Assembly (NCBI GenBank): GCA_050084515.1
Contig: CM114273.1
Coordinates: forward strand, 11,160,001-11,224,000
Length of the DNA stretch: 64,000 bases
Source of the DNA: Blasia pusilla
Lineage: Eukaryota > Marchantiophyta > Marchantiopsida > Blasiales
Direction: 5' to 3'
Shown here: one piece after another, positions 1-13,800 of the stretch
Layout: each line of letters opens with the position of its first letter
How positions within the stretch are numbered: the stretch's first letter is position 1
Notes under the pieces: generated by a model
Told to the model about the DNA's origin: nothing
Database searches by the model: none
Seen by the model: only the letters and a program-made list of their open reading frames with translations
Translations under genes and position numbers: made by a program

Positions 1-150
1 ACCCGACTAGATGGTGCAACTGGTCCAGTATGAGTGACCCCTCCTAAAACATCACTAGTGGAAGAGGAAGTAGCCTCTCTTGACTCTTCCTCCTCATCTG
101 GGAGCGACTTCGTCCATGACACATAGAGTGGGTCATAGGAGAGTCACCTA

Positions 151-204
151 TGGGCATATCTGTGGGAGAACTCAATCTCTTGGGCATATCTGTGGGAGAA
201 CTCA
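151..204 (+). repeat. 24-bp direct repeat, 30-bp period
   Basis: TGGGCATATCTGTGGGAGAA and the next four bases (CTCA) occur identically at 151-174 and 181-204. Confidence 0.9.
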
Positions 205-490
205 TGGTAATCGTCCATGGGCGCCCTCTCTAAATACTGGAACATACCGTTCCATCTTGTAAACAGGTTGAACTCTCTAGATTTTCTAGCCCGCTATGAG
301 TCACACCAACTCCTACACTCTGTAATGAAGTCGTGTAGCTCTATAGTGCCTACAGTACCCGAAAACCTGCCCGGTCCTCTACCCCGATCGTCCATCTCGT
401 ACGCCCAACTCGTAGAACCACTCAATGTGTACGGTGGATCACTAACAGACTCCTCTACATGCTCCCCCTTGTCTGAAGATGACACAGAAG
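200..490 (-). pseudogene. gag-like fragment of an LTR retrotransposon
   Basis: The minus strand reads GRFSGTVGTIELHDFITECR and WCDS, then a stop, then FNLFTRWNGMFQYLEG. This has the spacing and character of a retrotransposon capsid region (start of a helix-rich gag domain, Trp-rich middle). No protease or polymerase follows; the frame runs toward the left edge of the window. Moderate to low certainty without a profile search. Confidence 0.35.
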
Positions 491-1863
491 GATATCGAGG
501 TGGTCTCTTACGTGGAGACCCTTGAAACCTTGCACCACTCCGGGTAAACCCTCCAGAGCTACTCTCAGGTCGATTACCTCGCCTCTCAAAATCCCAAAAG
601 GATGCCGTGATGGCCCTTATGCCCCTCTCACACGATCACTCTCAATCTCGCAAGTAATCCCTCAATCACTCAAACTAAACATGAGACACTCAATCTACAC
701 TTACTCATTGAGACGTGTGATGTGTAGCAACAAGCAGCGTGGTACGGAAAATCAACAAATCTATCGTCTCATCGATAAACCATCCTCAATCTGGACATCC
801 CCCACAAGTTTTCCCTAAACCATACATCATCGATGCTCTCAGCATCAGCACGAAACCCAATATCCCAAATAACTTTCCAATACCCACAAATCCCTCACAC
901 GAGCAGGGTAAGCGACCAGAATGGGTAACCTGAAAATTATGTAGATGTCGCTCTTTGACAACTGCAAATCTCGATCCCAACTCGGTCATGAAGACAACTC
1001 CTCCAATCAGCAAGTCTTACTCCTCTCGTATTCACGCTGCTCAAACCTCCTCGATGTGCGGTGCAGTTCCACTAGTCCGGTGCGACACTGGCGGCATGGA
1101 ACAGCTACAAATGGCACGACACTTGGGAATGGGGCGCGGCACTCGGCGGTATATCCTCCTCAATCAGCAATTCCCACGCTCTGCTCCTTAGTGAAGAAGC
1201 GGCTCCGCGATCGAGACGGTGCAGTGCGGCCACGAGCGGCATGGCGTGGAAATCGACGGCACGTTGCGGCTACGAGCATCACGGCACGATACTTGATCGT
1301 CGTCGAGCGGCTATCAAGCACAACATAACAACATGAAATGAAAACTCAAACACCATAACCCGAGGTTACCTGCCATCACTGGTTGATGACGAAACTGCGA
1401 TGACAGTGGCGGCCAAAAAAAAGTACGCGGTGGCAATGCAAGTCAGAGAATCATCGGTTGTCATGGAAGACCCTCCACTCTGTAATGGAGGCAATGGCAT
1501 CCAAGGGTGGACAACGGCCGAACGCGGCTCTGAGCGGCGCTAGGCGGCAACCACGGCCGACAGTGGACGGTGGACCCTTAACGGTGACGGTTGATCATTG
1601 ATGGTGGCGGTTGACTGATGACAGTGATGGTTCACCATCAAAGGCGGACCGTTGACGGTGACTATGACGGCGATGGCTGGTTTAGGGTTTGAATAATTTA
1701 ACCCCACAAATTGCCTAGCAATGGCAATTTTGCAAGATTGACCATAACTTTTTTTATTGCAACTCCAAATCAACACCCTCTATTGCACTGCGTGCTCAGC
1801 TTCACGATCTACGACAGTGTCAACAAATATTTTCAATCGGACATTCCAGTAAAAATTGACGGG
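491..1863. other. No recognisable gene; GACGGTGAC-rich tract
   Basis: GC is higher than in the rest of the window. From 1500 to 1670 there is a loose repeat of GGTGACGGTTGA-like words. No protein motif was seen on either strand. Confidence 0.5.
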
Positions 1864-2576
1864 GATTGTCGTAAAGCCCAACGTCTCTTTCTCCTACAAG
1901 AATTTTGGCAGCGCTTTTGCGCTGATTTCTCTCAGCAAAAATGTAAAGCCTATGAAATTAAAAATCAGCAAGCTCCATGATACTCTCAAGAGCGCCGGCA
2001 TGGGGAAATTTGCCCCCATACTCAATCCCTATCAAAAATTGGGCAGCGCTTCCGCGCGCCACTCTTCCACAAAAAAAAATGGCAAACAAAATATAGAAAC
2101 CAATGTCTCACATGTCTCTTTCAATGTCAAACCAAACCCACTCTCCTAATGAGAGGCTTGGGTTACACTCAAAAGGCAAGCATGACCATAACTCCTCCGC
2201 CTCATGCCAAGAGGTTCAACAAAGAGAGAATGAGCTCTCAAACTCTCTCTCCTTGAGGTATACCCCTCCCATCTCCCAGGCTCTCTCCATGATAAGCTAT
2301 GCTCCCAAGTCACCTCCTTGGCTCTTGACCTGATGTAGGAGGTCAAGGGCCACTTACCAAAAATAAAATATCGACCATATACTCAAAATGTTAATTACTT
2401 AAAATAGTAAGTTCCTCAATATGGTTCCAAATGAGCCAAAACGAAGGGAAAACCTGCTCTCTCAAGTTTCCCGGGGCCTCCATAGGTCATCCTGGACCTC
2501 TTGAGCCTATCCTCCACTACTCATGAATGCCCTCTACTAGATCTTACCGATCTGTCCTAATAGACGTGATATCTGC
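1864..2576 (+). repeat. Dispersed repeat, copy A
   Basis: Shares many blocks, in order, with 56049-56854. Examples are GATTGTCG at the left edge, AGCGCTTCCG, TGAGAGGCTT, GCTCTTGA, GGTCAAGGGCCACTT, CTCCAAATGAG-type blocks, and AGACGTGATATC at the right edge. There is no coding signal. The class is unknown; it could be a solo LTR or a non-autonomous element. Confidence 0.7.
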
Positions 2577-5500
2577 GATGCAAAAAAAATTGCTTAGATG
2601 CATCCAAAAATTAGGTCACTGTAAGCGATTTATAAAGTTGTTGATGGCAAAGAAATGTAGCCTTACAAAAATTCTTTCCAAGGAGCGCAGTTTGCAGTCA
2701 GAGGTTGTGAAAAATCAGGAGAAGACAAAAACCATCTTGACCGTCCCTCAAGGGATTTTTTGAGTGTAGATAGCTCCAACCTCATGGATTACAATAGATG
2801 GCATGAGCGCAACGTCAGTATTTTTTTAATGCATTATCCTCTAGTAAAGAGGATGGGATTGTGAGAAATGGATGGATCAATGTGAATGGAGGCACGGCCG
2901 CAAATGTGAATGGAGGCGCTGCTACAAATGTTCCATCGGAACATGAGGTATTCCGAGCTCCCCAATTTCCTTCAACATCCACGTATTGATGGAAGATTGA
3001 AATGGTTATCCATGCCACGAGAGGCATCAAAGCTATCATTATCCAAAATCCGAATGGCAATACCATACCAATGGAACGAAGGGTTGGTGTATAAGGAGCA
3101 GAGTCAATATCACGATAAGGTCTAAAGGAGCAAGCGACATGAGCACCAGGGTTCAATGAGCAGGGCTTAATATCCCCTATTCCTATTTTGCAACTAGTCG
3201 AAATGATTGAGAAAGAGATTGAGACTGGCAAGCAAGAGTTCCGCTTGCGACGTGAGATCATTGCAAAAATCCTATAAGGAGGGGTAGTAGAGGGGTCTGA
3301 GAACATGGATCTTGGCCTCCATGGTTTACATGATTCTAACATGAAGGACCGTGTACACGCAAAGGACGCTATGGACCCTACCCACGATGGACATTACACT
3401 TCTACTAAGAATTTGTGCCCAATAGATAGCTATAGCATTGTAAACATTGCATGATCGAGAGTTGGCTCTTTGTTGTAGAAGCTACATTCGTGGGTTTGCA
3501 ATATTGCATATATAGAGTTCATATGGTCCCAAAGAGTCAAGTGTGCACTTCTTTATTTGGATATTACGGAATACCTTAATAGAATTTGGCTCAGACATGC
3601 ACAATATAAACCAAACGAGTTGGGTTGGAGTTTTGGTATGTGTCTCGCACTTGTATTCCCCCATGCTCCTTTGCATTGCAGTCGAAAGTGTCGCACATTG
3701 CACATCCACCCTCTCCGCAAGTGGCCCAATCTAAACGTCCCTGCGCTCTCACTACATGGACGGAGTAATTAGACTTCCATGACCTTCGTACACCAAGGGG
3801 ACCAAGTGCACATCATACCCTTCCTTTGGTATTGAAAATTTTTGATGTAAAAGCAACGGGTTATGTTCACTGGCTTACAATTCCAAAGAGCAACCAAGGA
3901 GGAAATATTAATTGCACCCACAAGCGAGCATGAGGAATATGCTCTCCGCATTGTGCCAATGTGCAGCAATGTTGAGAGTTAAATGCTCAATTCCATGAGA
4001 GAAAGTCTAACACCAATTGAGTATGTATCAAGCTACCTTGCCACATAGACACTCCATTTTGTCTTTGTATAACATGAAAACTCCCAACATTGCATTGAAT
4101 TGAGCATTTAAAATTGTGTATGATGTGGAAAATTTCCCATGATTTACACAATGAACTTAATTGCATTCAAAGCAAAGATGTATAAATGCTTGTCATAACA
4201 CAAATGATTTCATTTAGGGTCAGCTTGAAGCTAGAATGAAGACATTTCCATAGCTGAAATCCTTCATCGATTCAAAGGTCTTTCCGAGTTCTAACCCCAA
4301 GACATCAAACAGAAGCACGCATTTCTCTTCACTATGCCCACATCAATTCTATTGCAATACCTGCAAGATAGCATAGTGCGCATATTTCCACCTTAAATCT
4401 GGTAATGCTAGTCCTATTTGTACTTTCATAGATAGATCCATATGTTCTTCATCTTTGCGAGTACGTCTAATGGGTCCATGTTCAGTGTTCAGCATATGCA
4501 CTACATAAGATATACAAAATCTTCTTGGTCCAATGATGATTCATGCACAGAGCTTTGCAGATTAAATTCCATAATTATGGTGGAAATTTTGAATGGTCTC
4601 TACAAAAATTGTGTAAAATAAACAATATGCCTATCAAAGAGGCCAATAGTTAACATTCTTACCTCTTTTGTCTATAATTGTGGGTGAACTCACAGAAAAA
4701 ATTTAATAAAGACATCATGCCCCCTTGCTCCCGAACAAACTTGCAGATGTCTTGTTAGAAGCTTAGAGACGAGACCGACTTGCTTCTTTCATCATTGTTT
4801 GAATCAAAGCTATCTCAACCGATGTGTTCCTCTTGCGAATTGTGTGCACAACCTTTGAAGTTGGTCCCACATCACAAGAGGGTAAATGCAATGTACAGAT
4901 GAAGGTAATGAAAAAATTGAATGCATGTTGTGAGGAACAAAGAAAATCCTTACATTAGATTTTGAATCGCATGGGCATGACCCGGTTTGACTCCCCTCCT
5001 TGCGCCTATGGTAAGCCATACTTAGGGTGGTAAGGGGAGACTCAACACAAGGCGATTTCACTGCTAAGCCTTCCCAAGAGTGTAGCAGATGGGAGCGCAA
5101 GAGCAAGGCGCAATCAAAGCGTTGTGGGGCTACATACATCCGACATACACCAAAAGGGAAGGAAGGCAAAGCGTGGAAGCAGAGTCGATTGTGTGTACTA
5201 AGAGGGTGCATGTATCATCCATAATCAATTTGGAAATAGAGAAAATGCAAGCTGGAGTGATGGGGCGCCATCACCTTTGTACCCAGTGGACACACCAAAA
5301 TCAGGCAAGATGATTCCAAAAGCAGCAAAAAGGCAAGCCAAAGTTAGGGGGCAATCACATTTGTACCCTATGGGTTGTTAGGGTTAAAAAATAAGACAAG
5401 AGCATTACAAGAACAAAAAATATGAAATTTAGTTTGAACCATGCGGGTGCGCCCGCGTACCCAAAACCCGACCCTAAAAACGGGGAGGCAGAGCACAAAG

Positions 5501-6299
5501 TCGCAATCGTTTGTCAACCCCACAGGCATGCCTACATCCAATGTACATGGATCAGAGCGCAAGCGATTGCTAGGGCAGTAATCGGAGTTAGATGCAACGA
5601 TGAAGGCCCTTTTAAGGATCACGTTTAAGTGAGAGGCCCTTGAAGAGGCCTCAAGAGGAAGATATTTTTTCAAGCCTCACATGCATGGAGGGTTTACAAT
5701 ATTGGTGAATAGAGTAAGGACAGAGGCCGAAGGCTATTCTCTTCTAGGAGGGAGGTGTTCAAAAGCATTCCAAACAACCATGTTCATGTGTATGCAATAT
5801 TCTTATGATTTTAAAGGAGCAATGAATTCAACTCAATCAATGAAGAAGAGTACAATGTGGAACACGTCTTTAAGACCCCATAGTCCAATATTACTTCAAG
5901 ACCAGTGCTCTATACCGGTATTGTCACAATGTACTTCCATCCACGCGTGGAGGAAGTACATGCCACGTCCTCAAAAGTTACATTCATATCAAGAGCACAT
6001 CTTTTAGTTGTCCTCATGAAGTCTCGAAACTCCCTTATGTTCCTCTCTACACATGATTCTTGTGGTTGAATGCCGTCTTCTGTGAAAATTGTTCCACCTC
6101 CCCAGGTGGAGCATAGTTCTTAACCTCCTGCAATTTGAACATTTGAGATCCCATAATGGAGGTCATATGGGAGGCTAACCTGACCAGCATCAAGGGCCAT
6201 CATCTTGTGCACCATCTTTAGGTGTGGGTCAATAGCAGTAGTATCAAACCAAAGTGTGGTTTTTTGTTAAGTTCTCTCTAGACTTGTGATGTCTAGACT
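2577..6299. other. No recognisable intact gene
   Basis: Short open stretches on the plus strand at 2850-3340 and 3543-3770 look like decayed coding sequence (for example EMIEKEIETGKQEFRLRREI near 3200). I cannot assign them to a family. Confidence 0.4.
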
Positions 6300-7978
6300 C
6301 TACCAACATACCCCATAGGCTTCCTTTGGACAGCAATGTCCCTGATTTCCCATCATGAGTACGTTTTGGGATCAATCTTCTGCAAATACTTCTCCGCCTC
6401 CGATTTGGCCATCTTCAGTGCCATTAGAATCCCTCGCACTTGCATGTGATTGTTGCACTACTTAAATTATTATAGGCATCCACTAGTAACTTCAGAGTCA
6501 TAACATAGTGAGTCCAAGAGAGGATTATGAAAACATAGTAAACGTTCGCTCACAAATTACTTGCGGATATAGAACACGATGTGCTCCTTGGGACAGACTC
6601 ACATATGCTCTATTTGTGCATATATGCACAAAATGAAAGCTTTTTCTACATTTTAATTCTTCCCAAAAGCCTTCACAATATTCATCCTAATATGTTGGGC
6701 ACACGCATTGAGTTCTTCGGGGAACACGTCCTTTACAGCATTGATAAGACCCTTATGTCGATCGGATATAAAGAAAACATCCGGATGATGTATATCATAG
6801 ATAGAGGCTTCCAGGTTTAGAAGGAACCACGTCTATTGCCCTTGACTTTCCAAAGGGGCAATTGCATATGCAAGGTTGACCACCTTATTGTTATAACCAA
6901 AGCAACTAGGAATATATACTTGACTGGGTACTTCTTGTGCTTTATATAACAAGCATCAATGTTGATCATGGGACAATAGTATTTTAAATCACCCTCATAG
7001 CACTTGGTGTCACATATATCCTCTCAAAGCTAACAGTCTAGGGGAAAGTCTTGATGTCGATATTAAGGGGTCCGCTTGCTGTGCCATCTCTACCCACCCA
7101 CCCATCTGATTGAAAGAAAACTCATCACCACCATTTCGTTGGTCCAAGGAATGATTTCTTGTGTGTAGCATGGTGTGGTAGTTGGATTGCTGATGGTAGT
7201 CGTTAGTCAATTCATTCAAAAGAGTGAATGGTTTCACTACAATATTTTTGACCACTTTATTTATCAACGTTTCCACCATCCATCGAGAATTATGGGCATT
7301 GGCTCTCCACATATGCACGTGCAATGAACACGTATGAGCCAAATTGCAAACGTTTATTGTTATCATTCTGGATCTCATCAAATGTGTTGCTCTTACTCTC
7401 TAGTCACATGGCTTTACTCCATCGAATGTCTTGCATACATCCTCTCCACACCACCCTTTTGGCCCCCTAATGTTGGGTTTTTTCACAGAATTTGAGGTAC
7501 ACACAAGAGAAATTTTTCCTTTGTTCTCTCCAATGTTTGGATCCAATTTTTTAAAGCCATCATCACTGCCACATTTTTCGCCTAACATATCACTCCCTTT
7601 TCGTTTACGTTGATTTTTCTTCCTTGCATGAAATCGGCACAATGCAAGACTAAAATACAACTTTGTCTTCACGAGTGTCTTCATCCTATAAGGGACCCTC
7701 CCATACTTCACACACCATGTGTTCAAACAATACCATAACACGTCCCAGTCTCGGAATGAGGCAAAAAGTTTAATCCGCGTAGTTGCTTCATCCACTGCAA
7801 GGTTGTAATTATTAGCATGAAAATAAGAACACCACATCGCAAGTTCAAAGAGCATACAATTACAACTGAAAACATTGAAGAGTCTTGAGATACCACTTTT
7901 TTTCGTATACGACACTATACGTTTTGATGAAGGAATGTGGAATTGAGATACCGCGCGTGGTTGGTGGCAATACAACAC
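6300..7978 (-). pseudogene. MULE (Mutator-like) transposase relic
   Basis: Minus-strand pieces follow the order of a plant MULE transposase. A basic N-terminal region is at 7400-7978. At 7010-7381 come NVCNLAHTCS and the WMVETLINKV and NELTNDYH blocks that precede the catalytic core. At about 6800-7010, NIDACYIKHKKYPVKYIFL corresponds to the first catalytic Asp region. At about 6640-6800, AIAPLESQGQ, a stop, and ISDRHKGLINAVKDVFPEE carry the second Asp. Near 6330-6450, AEKYLQKIDPKTYSWWEIRD belongs to the region after the core. Several stops and frame changes mean it is inactive. No terminal inverted repeats were identified. Confidence 0.7.
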
Positions 7979-10800
7979 TGAAAGTTTTCATGAAGGAATG
8001 CGGACTATGAATTGAGTGAGTTCCTTGTGGAGATTGCATGTAAACATCCATGGTACTAAATTCACCATAAACGCACCTTCATGTGGAGATCTTCCAACTA
8101 GTTGCTTCCCTTGAAAGTCACCTTTTGGTAGTCGTTGGTGCCACACTGTCATGCCATCTAGGTGTGGGCCTATGACAGTTTCTTCAATGGGTGAATTTGG
8201 TGTCCTACCAACATCTTTTGGGAAGTGCACGGATCCATGATTCAATAGGAAGTTCAAAACTCCAAATCATAGAAGCTCTTGGACTCATTCGCCATGATTG
8301 GAGCATCAATCTGGGTTCCAAAAATGTGGCGGGGTGGTAGTGGAGGTGGTGAAGAGACCATCAACTTGCGCAACTACTTGGCGCAATTGTGGAGATTGAA
8401 GGTATGACATACATTTGGAAAACAGATTTCAAGTTGAATGAAATTGCGCTAAAACCTTCTTCGTGGAGCATTTGAACATATTGGCGGATATTTTGGAGGC
8501 TTAAAGAAGGATTTGCGCATGCTTATGTTTAGCCCCCTCGGCTGTATTTTCACAGGATTGCGGCTTACAAAAGTAGGAGATCCCCTACTGGAGTCCGTAG
8601 CATTCCCCATTGTGGACATGGTCCAAGGCTCTTGGGAAGCAAGGCCGGGCTTTTGGCTACAAGGAATTTCGTTGTGTAACTTGGACCCAACCTGCTTTAC
8701 TTGGGTTTTCAAGTATGAGTTTGAAGACCTCGATAAGAACATTCTACGAGATCAAGCCTGCTCGTGCGACACACTAGCCGGTGTGTGGGCGAACAAGATG
8801 TGGCACTTCACTCGGGAGGGCGAGTGAAGTGCCATTTTTTTACTAAGGAGGCAATTGAGATGCGCGTTCTCCAGAGGGGGCCGATTGAGTAGATGTTTGA
8901 TTCAAATATTAGGAACTAGTTTGAAATTTCATACTAATAAAAAGAATATATCAAAATTTTAAATTTTATGTTAAGTATAGAAATAAGAATGCATAATAAA
9001 TTATGTTAACATCAATTTCGATTACCTTCTTGATTTTGTGACTACATTTTTCTTTCATAATTTCTATTTTGGAAAAAAAAATTCGAAAATTGGTCAAAAT
9101 TCTATATTTAAATTTTTTAAGGAAAAGAACAAATTTAGAAGATTTAATTGGGATAAAAAAAATTTTAAGTCTCACCTCCTTAATATTTTTAAAAAAATTT
9201 GAAAAAAAAGTAAACCTTGCTCCTTAAAGGTCTAATAAAAAAACTGTCCCTCCATGCTTCCTTCCCATCCCTTAACTTAACTACCCCTTAACATCAAGGT
9301 TACCGTTGACCGAGTCAAGAGTAACCTTTGCACGCATGTTACCCTTGGGATGGCTATTGTGGGGGAAGAGCCTTTTGGCTCTTCCCAAGGTTATAAGAGA
9401 GGGAGAGATGGCTTTCCCAATCCCTCCTTCTTATGTTGGGCCTTAGGAGCACCTCTCTTGCTTGTGTATGTAGGAACTAGGGTGCTAGCATTCGGATTCT
9501 CTCATAGCGGAGGGTGGATGTGGCTCGATATGCCGATATAGATTAAGGAGTGGATTTTTAGGCCGGGTAAGTCATTTTTACCCTGATTTGTTGTGTAGTC
9601 TTGATGTATATGCGTGTGTATATTTCTTTTATGAGTGGATCGAACCCTGTGTTGGTAAGATCGGTGTTGTGTGGTGTGTGGATGTGACCAACGATGTGTA
9701 TGTGCACGACATGATGGACTCTGGACACACATCATCAAAAGAGGTTTGTCCATGGAGAAATCACTCCTCTGTTAATGCTATCGATTAGACTCTTTGAGTG
9801 CATTTTCAATCTCCTCACGTGGGTGTGCTTTTCCCCATCCCTTCATGCACTCTACTCTTATTTCCTGATTAGAATTCTTGAGTCTCTCATCAATCTCCTA
9901 AGGTGGGTTGGCTTCTCACCATCCCTCCATGCACTCTACTTTTACCACACTATAGGAGCTCCTCTTTATCTTTGTAGAGAAGTCTCTTGAACCTCTTCCC
10001 ATCCCTCTTTGTTTATGTGCATAGTTGCCCTCTTGGATGCACACTTTTATATCCAAAATTTGGGTTTTTCTTTGTTCATAAGTACAAAAGATGTCACAAT
10101 CCTTATCATTGTTGAGGAAATAGGAAGTTACCTCACACTTGACGTGAGCTGTAGGGTAGAATTCTAAGGTCCAGGGAAACACATTCAATAACATGGAGTA
10201 GTTGAAGGAGTTGTAAAACAGGCTTTGGGCCAAGGGGAAAGGTCATGAATGATACCATATTAACATATTGATATGAGGTCAGAAGGGGGGGGAGATGGTC
10301 CAAGTTGGTGAGGATATTCTAATTTTTCCCTTCACGATAAAGAATTATTTCATAAATTTCCGACGAAAGACAACACTTTCCAATAAGCCTAGAGGTGACA
10401 TGATTAATATGAAGATAAGGTAAGTAATCTTTGTGGCTAGCTTTCCTTCAGGGAAATTCCTATCCGTATTCAAGGATTGTCATAACCATGCGAAAATCCC
10501 AAAAATGGACTTTATAAACTTTCTGAGAAATAAGTGCTACTGAATGTTTTTCCAAAAGCACGACCAAATTAGTATGGAATACATAGGAATAGATTGTTTT
10601 GAGGATCATGAAATTCATTTCCCAAACCGCAACCAACTTCGCTGGGTGTATAAATCTTTGCAGACCCCTATGGTTGCAAGGACCCTACCATTTCAGATGC
10701 CCATAAGATCGGGCCCTACGTGGACGTATGGATATCCATGGATTGCTAGTCCCTTTTCTCCCATTTGGTGAACTCGGCATACTTTTCCTCACCACAACTG
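7979..10800. other. AT-rich spacer, no recognisable gene
   Basis: 7988-8257 (minus) may be the degraded start of the MULE transposase gene. 9216-9300 weakly resembles 21099-21185 (TTAACTTAACTA and CCTTCC blocks), so both may belong to an old repeat. Confidence 0.4.
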
Positions 10801-13800
10801 CCTTTTCTCTCTAACTTGGATTCAATAGGATTCAATGGTCTAAGGCTTGCAACTCATTTTCTTTACATGAATCTTTTCTCCACATGTTCATATTTTTGTT
10901 ATTACACTACATTTTTTGAGTGTATGTGTTATCTCTCATGGATCAATTAAGTTTTGTGGAGACTAAATTTGAGTGTGTCATATGAAAGGTGTGTTTGAAT
11001 GCGGAGCATAGTTACTCTTGCTAAAGGTGATGAACTTATTAATAAGATATTCTATTAACAACAAGTTGCTTCTCGTTGGAATGAGTTCATTTTATAAAAA
11101 CATGTTCGAGGCTTCAAAACAAGGTTTTGTATAAATAAAATAGTCGGTTATCTTTTTCAAAAACTTTCCATACATTAAATCCCTAAGTATTTATTGACCA
11201 TCCCATCATTAATATGCCACAAATTTTTTCCCTACGTGAAAATCTTAAAACCCGAATATTCCATAACTTTTTCTGAAAATTTCTCGAATATTCCATATCA
11301 AATGTTATGTTTAACCTTGCTTCAAATTCAATCCTAATTCTAAAATCTCTTTAATTTATTTTTTCTTATGTCAAGCAAATTAGTTTAAGCTTAGATTTTA
11401 ACTTTTAATAAGTAGCTTAATTTTTTGAATATTTTAAAAAACTTCTCATTCTTCTCCCCTCATATTCATTTCTTAAAATGTTTTCTTTCAAGTTTTCATT
11501 TTAAGTTTAAGTTTAAGTTTTCATTTTAAGTTTCTTTTATTTTCATTTAAAGTTTTCTTTCAAGTTTTAAAATTGAAAAAATATTTCAAAATTTTAATTT
11601 ATGAAGAGGAACTAATAATTTTCTTCTATTTTTGGAAAAAAATATCATAGTTTCAAAATCCAATATTCGTGAAATTATCCTAAGCCTCTCTCATGTTCAT
11701 TCACTTTTCTCAATTTAAAATTTAATTTGTTTTCTTAAAGGCTCATGCATAAAATAGTAAACACTTTACACTTTATTTTCAACTTTAATTTGGAGGGACA
11801 TTACGCAGTATTTAGGGAAAAGAATGAAAAAAGATAGCAAGAGAATGGTGAGACAAAATTAATTCTGCAAAATGAAAACAAGATTTCCTCCTTAGTCAAT
11901 TTTTAATTCTCAATTTTCAAGCCTAGTTCGGAGGGAAATTTATGAAGTATTTGGTTTTGAATATCTATCCTTACTATTTTTATGTCATATTTTTGAATGT
12001 TAAACTCTAGAAATTGAAATTTGAATCCTCAAGATAACTTTTGTACAAATTCACCTCCATCCACCCAAATTTAAACTTTGCAACTTTAAATCTCTTGTGC
12101 ACAACCAAATACGGAGGGGATGACTCCCATGTCAGTCATGTGTCTCAATGTTTGGGAACTAAACTCAAATCTAATGAGGATAATTAAAGCCATCTCCACT
12201 GGTTCTACCTTGGCTAAGTCCTGAATCCTACCCTAATTTAGACCCCTCTCAAAATTATTTTTCTTTTAAGGTCATTATAAGTTTGGTGTGTCACAAGGAA
12301 ACTCCATATGAATCGTTGGACCCTTCAACCTAGTTAACTCATGCACGCTAAATGTAAAACTATTGAAGCTAATTGAGTTATTGTCAAGTTCATCGAATAC
12401 ACAAACTTCTACAGCTGGTTCTCACATTAAGTAGATTTGTGGTAGAATTTTTGAAACATGATTAGTTAGTTAAGCATGATTAGCTTAAAAAGGATTTCTT
12501 AACCACAATGATTGTAACTAGAGACTATGGCTCGGGTTAGAGTTTTTTGTTCATACTCTATGTGCTTAAGAATGGGACTATCCCGACTTAAACTCTCATT
12601 GCAAAATTTCATTACCCATTATAGGGTGTGTGCGAGAGTCACATTCCACTTGTTTAGTAGTTTTTTTGCATGGTCTCATGGTATCCAAGCAAGAGAAGAG
12701 TGTTTATTAAAGCCCTTGATATAGGAGGAGAAGAAATAAATAAGAGCATGAATAATTATAGTTTGGGGCTAGGAGATTTGAGTTGAAGTTTATGAGGTGG
12801 AAGATTTTTTTTTGAGTCTTGATGGTGAGGAAACTTTGAATCCAATTTTGACGTCTTCTTGGTTATTCTGCAATTCAGGTACCTAGATGTCAAAACAATA
12901 TTGTAGCCTAAGTCTAGTCATCTCACAAAGCTTGTTGAAATATTTCCAACTAATCCAAAAATTATTTTGACATCTTAAGCTCATACAATTTTAATTTCAA
13001 TGTAGGAAAATGAGATTAGTGAAGATTTGTTATGTGGTTTGCTCTCTACATGCCCATTTCTACATACTTGCTCCATTTTGACCAATCTCAAATTAATTTC
13101 TTTGCAAAATTGTTATAATCATCCATTTTGATGGTTATACCCATCAAAATAGTATAGACGATCACATAAAAAATTTATGATTGGTATCCTTATTGATCAC
13201 ACACATTGCTTCTCAAAACACGTTCTTATCATCATCGATACATACATAAATAAGAGATATTATACAAGCGTATGACATCTACATACACATGCAATAATGT
13301 ACCAAAATATCTCCAATTGTCCCCCTAGCTCATTGTTAGGTCCGTCTAACTCAACATTGCCATCTATCCCTACCTACTTTGACATATGTCATTAGGAGCA
13401 TGGGGGCAATAAAGTTGTATACTTTAAACTTCTTGCGGTATTTGGTGCCATGATTCATCCACACCTCCATTGGTGTGATGTATTGATTCAAAATTCAATC
13501 TAAGAATGTGTATCTTATTCCGTCACTTACTTTGTCTAGAAATGCAACTTACTCTATCCATTCCAAGAATTGCTTAACCATCACCAACACATATTGGCTA
13601 TGACATTCCTTCATTAGCAAAGTACTAAAGCCCTTCCAAAATCCAAACTCCGTTCAAACCATAAACCCATGATTCATATTAAATGCAATTGTGAATTCGT
13701 AGTATTGAACAATGTTCATACTTAATTACACACCATATTTGGTCCATGTACTTAGCAATAAACTATTTGATGTTTATATGTATGCCTCACCATCGATTCT

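Noticed and set aside
2815-3342. 175-codon open frame on the minus strand
   Set aside because: No motif and odd composition; the plus strand here looks more like decayed coding sequence, so the minus frame is probably a shadow.
4810-5211. 133-codon open frame on the minus strand
   Set aside because: No recognisable motif, no splice partners and no conserved start context.
8449-8827. Opposed open frames of about 100 codons on both strands
   Set aside because: No motif on either strand; possibly transposon flanking DNA.
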